64,000 bases of DNA from Maribacter caenipelagi (GCF_004364175.1 NZ_SNZW01000011.1:62001-126000), one strand, 5' to 3'; positions 1 through 9,222 are shown, counted from the stretch's first letter. The notes: a model not told the origin generated them from the sequence alone. Translations and numbers: made by a program.

Positions 1-1290
1 AAAGTAGCCGCTAGAAACTGCTCCTGATGCAGCTGCAGATTGTGCCGCCTTCATAGCTTCTTCTCCTAAATTTGCATTTGTCGCTAAAGCATTGGTTTCT
101 GCCAATGCAGATTTAGATTTCAATAAAAGTGCCGCTAAAAAAGCACCTACATTACCGCCTGCACCAACAATACCAGATATGGAACCAATTGCTTTTTTGT
201 TTATAAATGGTACTACGGAGAATGTTGCACCTTCTGCCATTTGTACCGTTAAACTAAAGGCTATTAAAAATACGATACCCATTGCAAAACTCGTAGCCAT
301 AGAAAATGTTGAAAGCATAACCCCTTCAAGTGCCAGTATTACGGTCAAGAAAAGTACCCTTCCACGTAATCCTTTTAATCTCCCAAATCGATCTCCGAAA
401 AAACCACCCAAGGTTCTTGCAAAAATATTCATGAGTGCAAATGAAAGTACCAGATTACCTGCAGTGGATCTTGTTAATCCAAACGTGTTTTGCAAGTAAT
501 CATCCATAGTGCCGTATACAGTAAGTTCCATTCCAAAAGATGCCGCGTATACAATGAAAAGAATCCACACTCTATAATCTTTTAATACACTTACAAATGA
601 TTCTTCATCTTTTTTAAGCTTCGGCATTTTGCCAGCTTCTTTCAATTCCTTAAAGTTTCCCTCCGGAGTATCTTGGGTAAAAAAGTAATATACAACACCC
701 ATTATCATGGCAATAACACCAGCGATAATCATAGAATATCTCCAAGCAATTTCATCTGCAACTCCAAAACTTACCACTGCAGCAGCAATTAATGGCATAC
801 CCAGACGATTGGCACCACCTCCTAAATTTCCCCATCCTGCGGAAGTAGCATTCGCGGTACCAACAATATTGGGAGCGAACAATATAGAAGTATGAAACTG
901 GGTAATTACAAACGATGCTCCAATAAAACCTATAAACAATCTACATATTAAAAATTGAGTAGGTGTTTGTACAAAACCGATCAGAATTACGGGTATGGCC
1001 CCTAAAATCAACAAATAGGTATAACATAATCTAGGGCCATATTTATCACAAAGCTTACCAATTAATAGTCTAGCGAAAACGGTTCCCGTAACCGCCAATA
1101 TAATAGAGTTCCATTTTTGATCGGGAGTCAACCCTAAATCCTTTACCACATCTGGCATGAAAGGAACTATACCAAACCATGCAAAAAAGCATATAAAGAA
1201 TGCTATTGATGTTATCCAAAAAGTACGGATTGGCATACTTTTTAAATAAGTTAACTTTAAAGTAGTCGATTTTTTGGATTGATTTTCCAT
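1..1290 (-). CDS. narK: NarK-type MFS nitrate/nitrite transporter (partial)
   Basis: Major facilitator superfamily inner-membrane protein that imports nitrate or exports/imports nitrite. Reading the minus strand from the ATG at 1290 gives MENQSKKSTTLK and then hydrophobic helices. The open frame runs through the left edge, so about 430 residues are visible and the C-terminus is missing. Family marks seen are the conserved GTANATSAGWGNLGGGANR segment about 145-165 residues in (the NarK glycine-rich nitrate signature) and a second glycine-rich stretch, GIVGAGGNVGAFLAALL, near the visible end. A Bacteroidota -7 box lies about 30 bp upstream of the start. It lies downstream of cobA on the same strand and opposite nirBD, which fits a role supplying nitrite to NirBD. 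Direction of transport cannot be read from sequence. The family call is secure. Confidence 0.9.
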   Translation of the reverse strand, partial: MENQSKKSTTLKLTYLKSMPIRTFWITSIAFFICFFAWFGIVPFMPDVVKDLGLTPDQKWNSIILAVTGTVFARLLIGKLCDKYGPRLCYTYLLILGAIPVILIGFVQTPTQFLICRLFIGFIGASFVITQFHTSILFAPNIVGTANATSAGWGNLGGGANRLGMPLIAAAVVSFGVADEIAWRYSMIIAGVIAMIMGVVYYFFTQDTPEGNFKELKEAGKMPKLKKDEESFVSVLKDYRVWILFIVYAASFGMELTVYGTMDDYLQNTFGLTRSTAGNLVLSFALMNIFARTLGGFFGDRFGRLKGLRGRVLFLTVILALEGVMLSTFSMATSFAMGIVFLIAFSLTVQMAEGATFSVVPFINKKAIGSISGIVGAGGNVGAFLAALLLKSKSALAETNALATNANLGEEAMKAAQSAAASGAVSSGYF

Positions 1291-1320
1291 GATATATTTT
1301 GTTTCGTTTAAAAATCAATA

Positions 1321-1394
1321 CAAACCTAAACTATTTTATACGTAATTATACGTAGTTTTGAACAATTTACTTATTTACTACGTACTATTGCGTA
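1321..1394 (-). promoter_or_regulatory. narK promoter with paired TACGTA operator sites
   Basis: On the minus strand TAGGTTTG (1328-1321) matches the Bacteroidota -7 consensus TAnnTTTG, putting a transcription start near 1314 and a leader of about 24 nt. Just upstream lie TACGTA at 1339-1344 and 1349-1354, then TACGTA at 1379-1384 and the near match TGCGTA at 1389-1394. Members of each pair begin exactly 10 bp apart and the two pairs begin 40 bp apart. The pair centres fall near -32 and -72 from the predicted start, places where an activator could act. Promoter function and the binding factor are inferred. Confidence 0.5.
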
Positions 1395-1537
1395 ATATCA
1401 ATAATTACAGCTTTCTAATTATTGTATTCAGAATTTCAATAGGAAGAAATTCAATTATTATTAATTTCGTATTTAAAATAGGAGTTGTTTTATTTGAATT
1501 TTAAGTAGACCTAATTGTTTGGCAGCAGAAAACTACA

Positions 1538-2329
1538 TTAGATAGCATCATGTAATATGCGTTGCACTTCTTCTTCAAAAAAGGATGGGTGATCAGCTAC
1601 TACATCACCTATCACAATAATTCCGTGCATATTTATTTCTATAGATGATATGTGCTGATGAATGGTGTCTAAAGTAGCCACAACACATCTTTCATTTGGT
1701 GTTGTTCCATTTTGAATTACAGCAACAGGTGTCATTATACCCCTGTATTTACTGACCTCATCAATAATTTTATCTAATTTCCTTATCCCCATTAAAATCA
1801 CCATAGTAGTCGATGACTTAGCAGCATATTGCAAATCTTGAGAGAATGTACCATCTTTTTTGGTCGCGGTCATTACCCAAAAACTACTGCTGACGCCTCT
1901 TTTGGTCATGGGTATTCCTTGACTAGATGGCACGGCTATAGAACTTGAAATACCAGGTATAATACTTACAGGTATTCCAAATGATTCTATATATTCTATC
2001 TCTTCATTTGCTCTGCCAAAAACAAAAGGATCACCTCCTTTTAACCGAACTACATGTCCATATTCGAACGCATTTTTGACTATCAGTTCATTAATCTCCT
2101 CTTGAGTATGAGAGTGTTTTCCGCATCTTTTACCTGTATATATCTTAGGAATATCAGTACGTAGTTCAGATAACAGTTTGTCACTAATTAATGCGTCGTA
2201 CAATATAACATCTGCCTCGTTCAAAACCCTCAAACCCCTTACTGTTATTAGGTCTTTTGCTCCTGGTCCTGCTCCAACTAAACTTACTTTTGCCGTTTTC
2301 TCTAATTCCATCTTCATAGTATTTAGCAT
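1538..2329 (-). CDS. cobA: Uroporphyrinogen-III C-methyltransferase (SUMT)
   Basis: Transfers two methyl groups from S-adenosylmethionine to uroporphyrinogen III, giving precorrin-2, the first step toward siroheme. The 263-aa single-domain protein has the TP-methylase fold marks: the SAM-binding start VSLVGAGPGAKDLITVRG (about residues 15-32) and VRLKGGDPFVFGR (about 94-106). The length is normal for stand-alone SUMT. ATG at 2329 is used; in-frame ATGs a few codons later (MKMELEK) are alternatives. The gene is divergent from nirB. The missing siroheme steps (dehydrogenase and ferrochelatase) are supplied by the gene at 7880, so together they make the NirB cofactor. Confidence 0.93.
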   Translation of the reverse strand: MLNTMKMELEKTAKVSLVGAGPGAKDLITVRGLRVLNEADVILYDALISDKLLSELRTDIPKIYTGKRCGKHSHTQEEINELIVKNAFEYGHVVRLKGGDPFVFGRANEEIEYIESFGIPVSIIPGISSSIAVPSSQGIPMTKRGVSSSFWVMTATKKDGTFSQDLQYAAKSSTTMVILMGIRKLDKIIDEVSKYRGIMTPVAVIQNGTTPNERCVVATLDTIHQHISSIEINMHGIIVIGDVVADHPSFFEEEVQRILHDAI

Positions 2330-2356
2330 TATTAATTATCGATTCTTCAACAAGAA

Positions 2357-2411
2357 TACGTATTTATTTTGGTATAATCATAGAATATATACGTATTTAT
2401 ACGTAATATTG
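2357..2411. promoter_or_regulatory. cobA/nirB divergent regulatory region with TACGTA sites
   Basis: The 106-bp gap between the divergent cobA (start 2329) and nirB (start 2436) holds three TACGTA hexamers at 2357-2362, 2390-2395 and 2400-2405. The last two begin 10 bp apart, as in the narK promoter. A near-consensus -7 box for nirB, TAATATTG (2404-2411), overlaps the last site. On the other strand TATTCTTG (2358-2351) is a near-consensus box for cobA and overlaps the first site. Shared sites in both nitrogen promoters suggest one regulator; this is inference. Confidence 0.45.
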
Positions 2412-2435
2412 CTGTGTAGCATAAATAATAAGGGC

Positions 2436-4949
2436 ATGAAAACTATACTAGTTGTCGGTAATGGAATGGTTGGGTACAAATTCTGTGAGAAATTTGTCGC
2501 TAAAGAGGAAAGCAAACAATTTAAACTTATTGTTTTTGGTGAAGAGCCAAGACCTGCATATGACAGAGTTCATTTAAGTGAGTTTTTTGAGAATCAAGAT
2601 GCTAAAGCCTTAGAAATGGCTCCGGCAGAATGGTACGCAGAAAATGGTATAGATTTAATCGTAGATGAGCGGGTTGCAGACATTAATAGAACAAACAAGT
2701 CTATCACCACGGCCAAAGACAGAGAGTTTTCATACGACTATCTCGTATTAGCAACAGGATCTTCCGCTTTTGTACCACCAATTAAAGGTGTTGAAAAAGA
2801 AGGTGTTTTTGTATACCGTACTATAGAGGATCTAGAAGGCATGTTGGCTTATGCCGCTAAACTAAAGGCCAAAAACCCAAATGCAAAAGCTGCTGTTTTA
2901 GGTGGCGGACTTCTGGGTCTTGAAGCTGGTAAAGCAGTTATGGATATGGGCTTAGAACCACACATCGTCGAGTTTGCACCTAAATTGATGCCAAGACAGT
3001 TAGATTCTAGAAGCAGCCAAGTATTACAATTGAAACTGGAATCTATTGGTTTAAACATCCATTTAAGCAAAGCTACCAATCAAATTCTTGGGGATGACGG
3101 ATACATTACAGGAATGGAGTTTGGAGAAGATGATGTTCTAGATGTAGAAATGTTAGTAATTTCTGCTGGGATTCGCCCTAGAGATGAACTAGGAAAAAAT
3201 TCTGGATTGGAAGTTGGTGTTCGTGGCGGTATCGTGGTGGATAACAAAATGCAAACATCTGATAGTAATATATATGCCATTGGCGAAATTGCACTTTATA
3301 ACCAAATGATATATGGCTTGGTTGCCCCAGGTTATGACATGGCCGGTATTGCCGTTGAGCAAATTATAGGCAAAACAGAAGCCTTAATGCCCGCAGCTAT
3401 AGACATGTCTACCAAATTAAAGTTAATTGGCGTAGATGTAGCAAGCTTTGGAGAGCCTTTTATGCCTGCCACAAAAGGGCATTCTATAATCTTCGAAAAT
3501 AAAACTCAACATTTATATAAAAGAATCAACGTTAGTCTTGATGGCAAAAAATTGTTAGGTGGAATTTTAGTTGGTGATGCGTCTGATTATAGTATGCTAC
3601 ACCAAATATATCTGAACGGAATGCCAATTCCTGAAGATGCCTCTCAATTAATTCTACCTGCAAGCGAGGGTTCTGCTTTTGGTAGTGCCATGGATTTACC
3701 AGATGATGCTGTAATCTGTTCTTGTGAAGCCGTTACTAAAGGTAATGTTTGTTGCTCAGTGCTAGAAGACGGTAACGAAACCATGAAAAGTGTAGCGAAA
3801 GCTACTAAAGCAACTACAGGTTGTGGTGGTTGTAAGCCTATGGTGGCAGATTTAATTAAAGAGAGTTTAAAAACACTTGGCAAAACTGTTAAAGAACGTC
3901 TTTGCGAACATTTTGATTATTCAAGACAAGAACTTTTTGACTTGGCAAAACTGAAGGGTCTTACCGATTACGATACGCTATTGGATGAAGTTGGTACCGG
4001 TAATGGATGCGAAGTATGTAAACCTGCGGTAGCTGCAATTTTCGCTAGTCTTTATAATGAAACAGCAAATAGACAAGAGACCATACAAGATACCAATGAT
4101 AGATATCTCGCTAATATTCAGCGTAACGGAACCTACTCTGTAGTACCAAGGGTTGCCGGTGGTGAAATAACTCCCAAGCAATTAATGGCAATAGGTAGAA
4201 TAGCCCAGAAATATGATCTGTACACCAAAATTACTGGTGGACAACGTATAGATATGTTCGGGGCAAAACTGCATGAACTCCCATTAATTTGGGAAGAATT
4301 AATTGAAGAAGGATTTGAAACCGGACAAGCGTACGGTAAATCGTTACGTACCGTAAAAAGCTGTGTAGGTTCTACTTGGTGTAGATACGGTATGGATGAA
4401 AGTGTCAGCTTTGCCGTAGAAATAGAGAATCGATATAAAGGTATTCGTTCTCCACATAAATTTAAAGGCGGTGTGTCAGGTTGTATTCGTGAGTGCGCAG
4501 AAGCCAGGGGCAAAGATTTCGGGTTCATTGCTGTTGAAGGCGGATGGAATGTTTATGTAGGCGGTAACGGTGGTGCTACTCCAAAACATGCTTTATTACT
4601 TGCTGAAAAAGTAGATAAGGAAACTGCTATTAAATATGTAGATCGCTTTATCATGTTCTACATTAAAACGGCACAACCTTTACAAAGAACCGCGCCTTGG
4701 TTAGAGAAATTGGAAGGTGGTATTACTTATTTACAGAATGTTGTCATCAATGATTCCTTGGGAATCAATAAAGACTTGGATGACGAAATGCAAGCCTTGG
4801 TAGATTCTTATGTATGCGAGTGGAAAGAAGCTGTAGAAACTCCAGAAATCAGAGAACGCTATACACACTTTGTAAACTCTGAGGAAACAGATAACAATAT
4901 TGAGTTTGTGTCATTAAGAGACCAAAAAATGCCTAAAGAGTGGGCGTAA
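2436..4949 (+). CDS. nirB: NADH-dependent assimilatory nitrite reductase, large subunit
   Basis: Cytoplasmic siroheme enzyme reducing nitrite to ammonium with NAD(P)H. Domains in order: FAD-binding start with GNGMVGYKF (residues 7-15), an NAD-binding GGGLLGLEAG loop near 152, a first BFD-like [2Fe-2S] domain (cysteines near 428-465, ending in CGGC), a second BFD-like segment (about 487-527), then the siroheme/[4Fe-4S] half with CVGSTWC near 643 and GGVSGCIREC near 680. The open frame extends upstream to 2178, overlapping cobA, but homology begins at MKTILVVGNG, so ATG 2436 is chosen. This gives 837 aa, close to the usual length of about 840. All cofactor cysteines are present. It leads the nirB-nirD-DUF4202-kinase-siroheme gene string. 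Confidence 0.95.
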   Translation: MKTILVVGNGMVGYKFCEKFVAKEESKQFKLIVFGEEPRPAYDRVHLSEFFENQDAKALEMAPAEWYAENGIDLIVDERVADINRTNKSITTAKDREFSYDYLVLATGSSAFVPPIKGVEKEGVFVYRTIEDLEGMLAYAAKLKAKNPNAKAAVLGGGLLGLEAGKAVMDMGLEPHIVEFAPKLMPRQLDSRSSQVLQLKLESIGLNIHLSKATNQILGDDGYITGMEFGEDDVLDVEMLVISAGIRPRDELGKNSGLEVGVRGGIVVDNKMQTSDSNIYAIGEIALYNQMIYGLVAPGYDMAGIAVEQIIGKTEALMPAAIDMSTKLKLIGVDVASFGEPFMPATKGHSIIFENKTQHLYKRINVSLDGKKLLGGILVGDASDYSMLHQIYLNGMPIPEDASQLILPASEGSAFGSAMDLPDDAVICSCEAVTKGNVCCSVLEDGNETMKSVAKATKATTGCGGCKPMVADLIKESLKTLGKTVKERLCEHFDYSRQELFDLAKLKGLTDYDTLLDEVGTGNGCEVCKPAVAAIFASLYNETANRQETIQDTNDRYLANIQRNGTYSVVPRVAGGEITPKQLMAIGRIAQKYDLYTKITGGQRIDMFGAKLHELPLIWEELIEEGFETGQAYGKSLRTVKSCVGSTWCRYGMDESVSFAVEIENRYKGIRSPHKFKGGVSGCIRECAEARGKDFGFIAVEGGWNVYVGGNGGATPKHALLLAEKVDKETAIKYVDRFIMFYIKTAQPLQRTAPWLEKLEGGITYLQNVVINDSLGINKDLDDEMQALVDSYVCEWKEAVETPEIRERYTHFVNSEETDNNIEFVSLRDQKMPKEWA

Positions 4950-5032
4950 CGGTTGTTGGTTGGCAGTTGTTGGTTAATCTTTACTCCAATCATCCCAGCG
5001 TAGAAATTTATTAAAAATTAAAAATCGAAATT

Positions 5033-5413
5033 ATGTCTTTATCTATTTTGAATACATATGAAAGTGTAGCTACTAATGATGTTAAGGTTTGGTTTAAGGC
5101 CGCACCTATTTCTAAGTTTCCTAAAAATGGCGGAGCATGTATAAAATACAAAGACAAGCAGATTGCTATTTTTAACTTTACAAGAGAAGGCACGTGGTAT
5201 GCGTGCCAAAATCTATGTCCGCATAAAATGGAAATGGTGCTTTCCAGAGGTATGATCGGCGAAGATAATATGGAGCCTAAAGTTGCCTGTCCGCTTCACA
5301 AAAACACCTTTTCCCTAAAAACAGGTGAAAATTTAAATGGTTCTTTAGATGCAATTGCCACTTATCCTGTAAAAATAGAGTCGGACTTTGTGTATGTTGG
5401 CTTTTCTGAATAG
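5033..5413 (+). CDS. nirD: Nitrite reductase small subunit, Rieske-type
   Basis: Partner of NirB carrying a Rieske-like [2Fe-2S] fold. The 126-aa protein has both ligand pairs, C62-P-H64 and C86-P-L-H89, in the spacing of Rieske-like proteins. Some NirD proteins (E. coli type) lack these residues, so this copy belongs to the cluster-binding kind. ATG 5033 follows a short AT-rich leader 83 bp after nirB; the gap holds two copies of TTGTTGGTT but no terminator, so co-transcription is likely. Confidence 0.92.
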   Translation: MSLSILNTYESVATNDVKVWFKAAPISKFPKNGGACIKYKDKQIAIFNFTREGTWYACQNLCPHKMEMVLSRGMIGEDNMEPKVACPLHKNTFSLKTGENLNGSLDAIATYPVKIESDFVYVGFSE

Positions 5414-5434
5414 TTTTGAGTAAACATATGACTT

Positions 5435-6025
5435 ATGGCGACCACCGATAAATTACTAGTAGCATTTCAACATTTTGACGAAGCCAATAAGCAAGACCCA
5501 AATACCGAAATTTTTGAAGGTGCCACCTACCCAAAAGAGGTGCTTTACGGTATACGAATGACAGAGCGCCTAAACGAATATGACCCAACCGCATCTGAAG
5601 CTTTACGGTTAACCGCAAGATGTCAACATATTTGTAGATGGGAAATACCTAGAGAGTCTTATGAAATGAACAGAGAAGGGTATTTGAGATGGAGACAAGA
5701 GTTAAAAAAATTCCATGCCACTAAAGCCGCTTCTATTTTAGAAGATGTTGGTTACGACAAAGATACCATTGACAATGTCAAGTTTCTTTTACAAAAAAAA
5801 CAACTAAAGAAAAACGAAGAAACCCAAGCTTTAGAAGACGTAATTTGCTTGGTTTTTTTAGAATTCTACTTTGAACCTTTTGCACATAAACATGAGGAAG
5901 ATAAAACAATAGATATCCTTCAGAAAACATGGAGAAAGATGTCTGTCAAAGGACAAGAAGCCGCATTAAAATTACCGCTTTCTAAATTTTCTCTAGATTT
6001 GATTACTAAGGCACTTCACGCCTAG
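5435..6025 (+). CDS. DUF4202 family protein of the nitrite reductase operon
   Basis: A 196-aa soluble protein with no signal peptide or membrane segment. I recognise the DUF4202 pattern: an N-terminal AFQHFDEANKQDP-type stretch, then RLTARCQHICRWEIPR and later KKFHATKA, with a C-terminal acidic and histidine-rich stretch (FEPFAHKHEED). Database names such as 'glutamyl-tRNA synthetase' for this family are not supported by anything seen here. Conserved His, Arg and Asp residues in an all-helical setting resemble HD-type metal phosphohydrolases, but this is inference. It lies 21 bp after nirD and 23 bp before the nitrate-sensor kinase, so it belongs to the same transcript. Its biochemical role is unknown. 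Confidence 0.8.
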   Translation: MATTDKLLVAFQHFDEANKQDPNTEIFEGATYPKEVLYGIRMTERLNEYDPTASEALRLTARCQHICRWEIPRESYEMNREGYLRWRQELKKFHATKAASILEDVGYDKDTIDNVKFLLQKKQLKKNEETQALEDVICLVFLEFYFEPFAHKHEEDKTIDILQKTWRKMSVKGQEAALKLPLSKFSLDLITKALHA

Positions 6026-6048
6026 TTATAATTTACGAATCATTTTTT

Positions 6049-7899
6049 ATGGCCAATAACGAGCAAAATATTCCATTGGACACGGCTACGTTTATACGTA
6101 TTCGTAAATGGTATTTGTTGGCATTGGCAGCCATTGCCCTTACCGTTATTATAGCCCAAGTACTTATTCAATTACACCTAAAAGCACAATCTGGTGATTC
6201 TGAACTTATAAATATAGCCGGTAGACAACGTGCCTTTAGTCAAAAATTAACCAAAGAGACTTTACTTTTAAAAGAATTGAGTAATCCGGAAGATAAAAAA
6301 ATGGTACTCTCCGAAATCGAGAAAACTCTTGACATTTGGAAAATATCTCACGAAGGTCTTCACTTAGGCGACGCTTCTTTTAACCTGCCTTATGAAAATG
6401 ACCCAAAGGTACAGTCTTTATTTAAAAAGCTTGATCCTCACCACTCTGTAATGGTTAAGGCATTAGAACATGTACTTACAACCCATCAGCAAGACGGTAA
6501 TGCAACTGTTCAACAAAACGACTTAGATGCCTTATTGAACAATGAGCGTCAGTTTTTAAACATCATGGACCAAATTGTAAATGAATATGATGCCCGTAGT
6601 AATGAACAGCTACAAAAACTTAAACGAAAAGAGTATTGGTTGTTGGCATTCTCCTTAGCCATTCTTCTTCTAGAAATCTTTGTTATTTTCCGTCCGTTAT
6701 CCATCCAAATTAAAAATACCATTGGACATTTAATGGGTAAGGATGAAGAGTCAAAAGATCAACTGGAAAAGATTCAAAATTTATATGACGAAAAAGAACG
6801 TTCGCTCAAAGAGTTGCAAGAACTAAATTTTGTTATTGACAACGCTGCACTTTTTGCAAGTATTCGTAAAGATGGTTCCATTGTTTTTATAAGTAAGAAG
6901 TTTTTAGATTTATTAGGTCATGAGACCACACCTGTAAACAAGCCTATTTCAGAAATTCTCACCGTTGAAGAAGGCCAGCAGTCTTATCTAAAAGAAGTGC
7001 TGAAAATTAACAGGAAAAATGTGATGCGTACAGAAGAGCTGCAAGTAGTAACTACCAAAGGAAATACAATTTGGTTAGACATGTCAATAGTGCCCATGCA
7101 TCAATCTACCTTAGAACAAGATATTTTAATTCTATGTTCAGATATCACTGAACGAAAAGAAAATCAGCTTAAAGTACAGCAGTTGACCAAGCAGAATTTT
7201 GAGGAACGCATGCAGCAGAAAAAATTGCAGGCAAGCCAAATTGTGGAGGGTCAAGAAGAAGAACGTAAGCGAATAGCCAAAGATATTCATGACGGAATAG
7301 GACAAATGTTGACTGCACTTAAATTTAATATTGAATCTATCGATATTGAGAATAAGGACAAAACGGCAGAAAAAATCGCCTACCTAAAAGCCTTAACATC
7401 TGATCTTATAAAAGGGGTTAGAACAGCCACTTTCAACCTTACTCCGCCAGAATTAAGTGATCACGGAATTTTCCCCGCAATACATAAAATGACCACCGAA
7501 CTTTCTAAACTTACAGGTAAAACCGTTCTGTTTAAAAATAAGACCGATGCCAATATAAGGTTTGACTCACTAGCTGAAACTAACATCTATCGTGTTACAC
7601 AAGAAGCGGTAAACAATGCCATAAAATATGCGGAAGCCAATTATATTTTGGTAACTTTAAATTACTCTTATCCTATTTTAAGCGTTGTTATAGATGACGA
7701 TGGTAAAGGTTTTGACGATACTATTTTAGGCCAACTACCAAAGAACAATAGCGAAGGTGGCATGGGTCTATTTTTTATGAAAGAGCGTATAGACTATATT
7801 AACGGGCGGTTGTTCATTAACTCTGAAATAGGAAAAGGAACACGCGTTACCATAAATTACAAAACAGAAGAAAATAAAATTGCCAATGGAACGGAATGA
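6049..7899 (+). CDS. NarX/NreB-like nitrate-responsive sensor histidine kinase
   Basis: Membrane histidine kinase of the HisKA_3 (NarL-partner) class, 616 aa. Layout: TM1 about residues 21-43; a periplasmic helical PilJ/NIT-like region with INIAGRQRAFSQKL (54-67), which resembles the NarX P-box region that senses nitrate/nitrite; TM2 about 197-218; a coiled-coil; one PAS domain (about 255-370); EEERKRIAKDIHDGIGQ with phospho-acceptor His near 413; and an HATPase_c domain with NNAIKYA (N box), DDDGKGFD (G1) and GGMGLFFMKERI (G2). The cognate LuxR/NarL-type regulator is not adjacent and not in this window. The stop overlaps the next gene by 20 nt. Nitrate as ligand is inferred from domain type and operon. 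Confidence 0.85.
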   Translation: MANNEQNIPLDTATFIRIRKWYLLALAAIALTVIIAQVLIQLHLKAQSGDSELINIAGRQRAFSQKLTKETLLLKELSNPEDKKMVLSEIEKTLDIWKISHEGLHLGDASFNLPYENDPKVQSLFKKLDPHHSVMVKALEHVLTTHQQDGNATVQQNDLDALLNNERQFLNIMDQIVNEYDARSNEQLQKLKRKEYWLLAFSLAILLLEIFVIFRPLSIQIKNTIGHLMGKDEESKDQLEKIQNLYDEKERSLKELQELNFVIDNAALFASIRKDGSIVFISKKFLDLLGHETTPVNKPISEILTVEEGQQSYLKEVLKINRKNVMRTEELQVVTTKGNTIWLDMSIVPMHQSTLEQDILILCSDITERKENQLKVQQLTKQNFEERMQQKKLQASQIVEGQEEERKRIAKDIHDGIGQMLTALKFNIESIDIENKDKTAEKIAYLKALTSDLIKGVRTATFNLTPPELSDHGIFPAIHKMTTELSKLTGKTVLFKNKTDANIRFDSLAETNIYRVTQEAVNNAIKYAEANYILVTLNYSYPILSVVIDDDGKGFDDTILGQLPKNNSEGGMGLFFMKERIDYINGRLFINSEIGKGTRVTINYKTEENKIANGTE

Positions 7900-8470
7900 G
7901 CTTTACCCTGTATTTTTAAAAGTATCTAATCTTCAGATTTTAATAGTTGGAGGTGGCAATGTTGCTTTAGAAAAATTGAGTTTTTTGTTAAAATCAAGTC
8001 CGACCGCACAAGTTGAAATGGTATCACCAATGTTTAGGAAAGAAACAATAGCTTTAGCCAATAAGTTCAATATAAAAATGAATGTGGCACCCTATCATGT
8101 GTCTTACCTAAAAGGGAAAAATATTGCAATCGCTACTACAGACAATGTACCTGTAAACGAGCAGGTATATCATGACTGTAGGGAAAGACAAATATTGGTG
8201 AACGTTGCCGACAACCCTCCTTTTTGTGATTTCTATATGGGTGGTATTGTTACCAAGGGCAATGTAAAAGTGGCTATTTCTACTAACGGAAAATCACCGA
8301 CTACAGCCAAAAGATTACGTCAATTTTTTGAGGATGTAATTCCTGAAAATATTGATGACCTTGTTAAAAACCTCAACGAATTCCGAAAAACCATTAAAGG
8401 TGATTTTGAAGAAAAAGTAGAGACCTTAAACGAATTCACAAAAGGTTTAGTAAATAAAAAAGAGGGGTAA
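7880..8470 (+). CDS. Precorrin-2 dehydrogenase / sirohydrochlorin ferrochelatase (Met8/CysG-B type)
   Basis: Completes siroheme synthesis: NAD-dependent oxidation of precorrin-2, then iron insertion. The 196-aa protein corresponds to the N-terminal half of E. coli CysG. It shows an NAD-binding ILIVGGGNVALEK loop (about residues 20-32), then CREREQ-like DCRERQILVNVADNPPFCDFYMGGIV and STNGKSPTTAKRLRQFFE. The methyltransferase half is absent and is supplied by cobA at 1538-2329. The start overlaps the kinase gene by 20 nt (ATG 7880, with a second in-frame ATG at 7886), pointing to translational coupling. Confidence 0.92.
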   Translation: MPMERNELYPVFLKVSNLQILIVGGGNVALEKLSFLLKSSPTAQVEMVSPMFRKETIALANKFNIKMNVAPYHVSYLKGKNIAIATTDNVPVNEQVYHDCRERQILVNVADNPPFCDFYMGGIVTKGNVKVAISTNGKSPTTAKRLRQFFEDVIPENIDDLVKNLNEFRKTIKGDFEEKVETLNEFTKGLVNKKEG

Positions 8471-8471
8471 A

Positions 8472-9026
8472 TTACCTGTCTACACTTGCATGGTCTAAAT
8501 TATGACTACAGCTATAATGGGCATTATCTGCTGCGTATACAGAAGCATCTGCCGACTCTTGTGCACCTTTCATTAATCTTTGTGCCTTACGCATATAAAA
8601 CTGCAAATTACCTAGATTATTTGCCTTCGAGGCATTCTTTACATTTTCAAAAGCTTCGGTAGAAAAATCACGAGAGTCTATGGCATGTCTTTCTGCATCG
8701 ATCGTATAACTAATAACTTCGTCTAATCCGCATCTTTCAGAATCATATTGCGCCTCAGAAGCTAAGAGTACAGCTTCATCTGCTGCATTTACAGCCTGAC
8801 CCATTAAAAGCATTGCTGATTTGGTGTTTTTTCGTGCCTTGGTTACAGAAGCATCAAAAGAGGCAATTTCTACGTCGCTTCTTAACGAATCTGATAATTT
8901 ACTTACTAGTTGCATGTAGTTTTGTACATCGCTAATTTCACTTTTAAAAACTTCGCATTGTGCTTGAACATAAGTTGATGTAAAAAAGAGTACCGCAACT
9001 TTTAAATAGGTTTTAATCTTACTCAT
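8472..9026 (-). CDS. Secreted protein of unknown function
   Basis: A 184-aa protein with a signal peptide (SKIKTYLKVAVLFF, ending near VQAQ at residue 23), so probably periplasmic. The rest looks helical and rich in Ala, Ser, Asp and Lys, with three Cys: one near the mature N-terminus (CEVFKSE), one central (CGLDE) and one near the C-terminus (YSCSHN). I do not recognise the family. It converges on the siroheme gene with one base between the two stops, leaving no room for a separate terminator. Confidence 0.65.
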   Translation of the reverse strand: MSKIKTYLKVAVLFFTSTYVQAQCEVFKSEISDVQNYMQLVSKLSDSLRSDVEIASFDASVTKARKNTKSAMLLMGQAVNAADEAVLLASEAQYDSERCGLDEVISYTIDAERHAIDSRDFSTEAFENVKNASKANNLGNLQFYMRKAQRLMKGAQESADASVYAADNAHYSCSHNLDHASVDR

Positions 9027-9222
9027 TCTTGGGGGAAATTTAATTTGTTAAGTACTAAACTGCGATAATTTAAAAATCGTATTATTTTTAGGCCAACTGC
9101 ATAAAATAAAGAAAATTCTTGTTAAATAAAGCTATTTTGCCTATTCTGTATTCTTCATTCTGAAATAAGTTTTAGAGCTGTAGTTTTCAATACCTTTAAA
9201 AGTTCAAAATCGTACTGAAATA

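Noticed and set aside
92..895. Plus-strand open frames opposite narK
   Set aside because: They lie antisense to a clear MFS reading frame and translate to low-complexity Ser/Pro/Ala-rich sequence without domains.
2178..2435. 86-residue N-terminal extension of NirB
   Set aside because: It overlaps cobA on the other strand, contains the promoter region, and the family start is MKTILVVGNG at 2436.
4950..4980. Two copies of TTGTTGGTT between nirB and nirD
   Set aside because: Short low-complexity repeat with no palindrome, terminator or known site; kept only as a note in the nirD entry.
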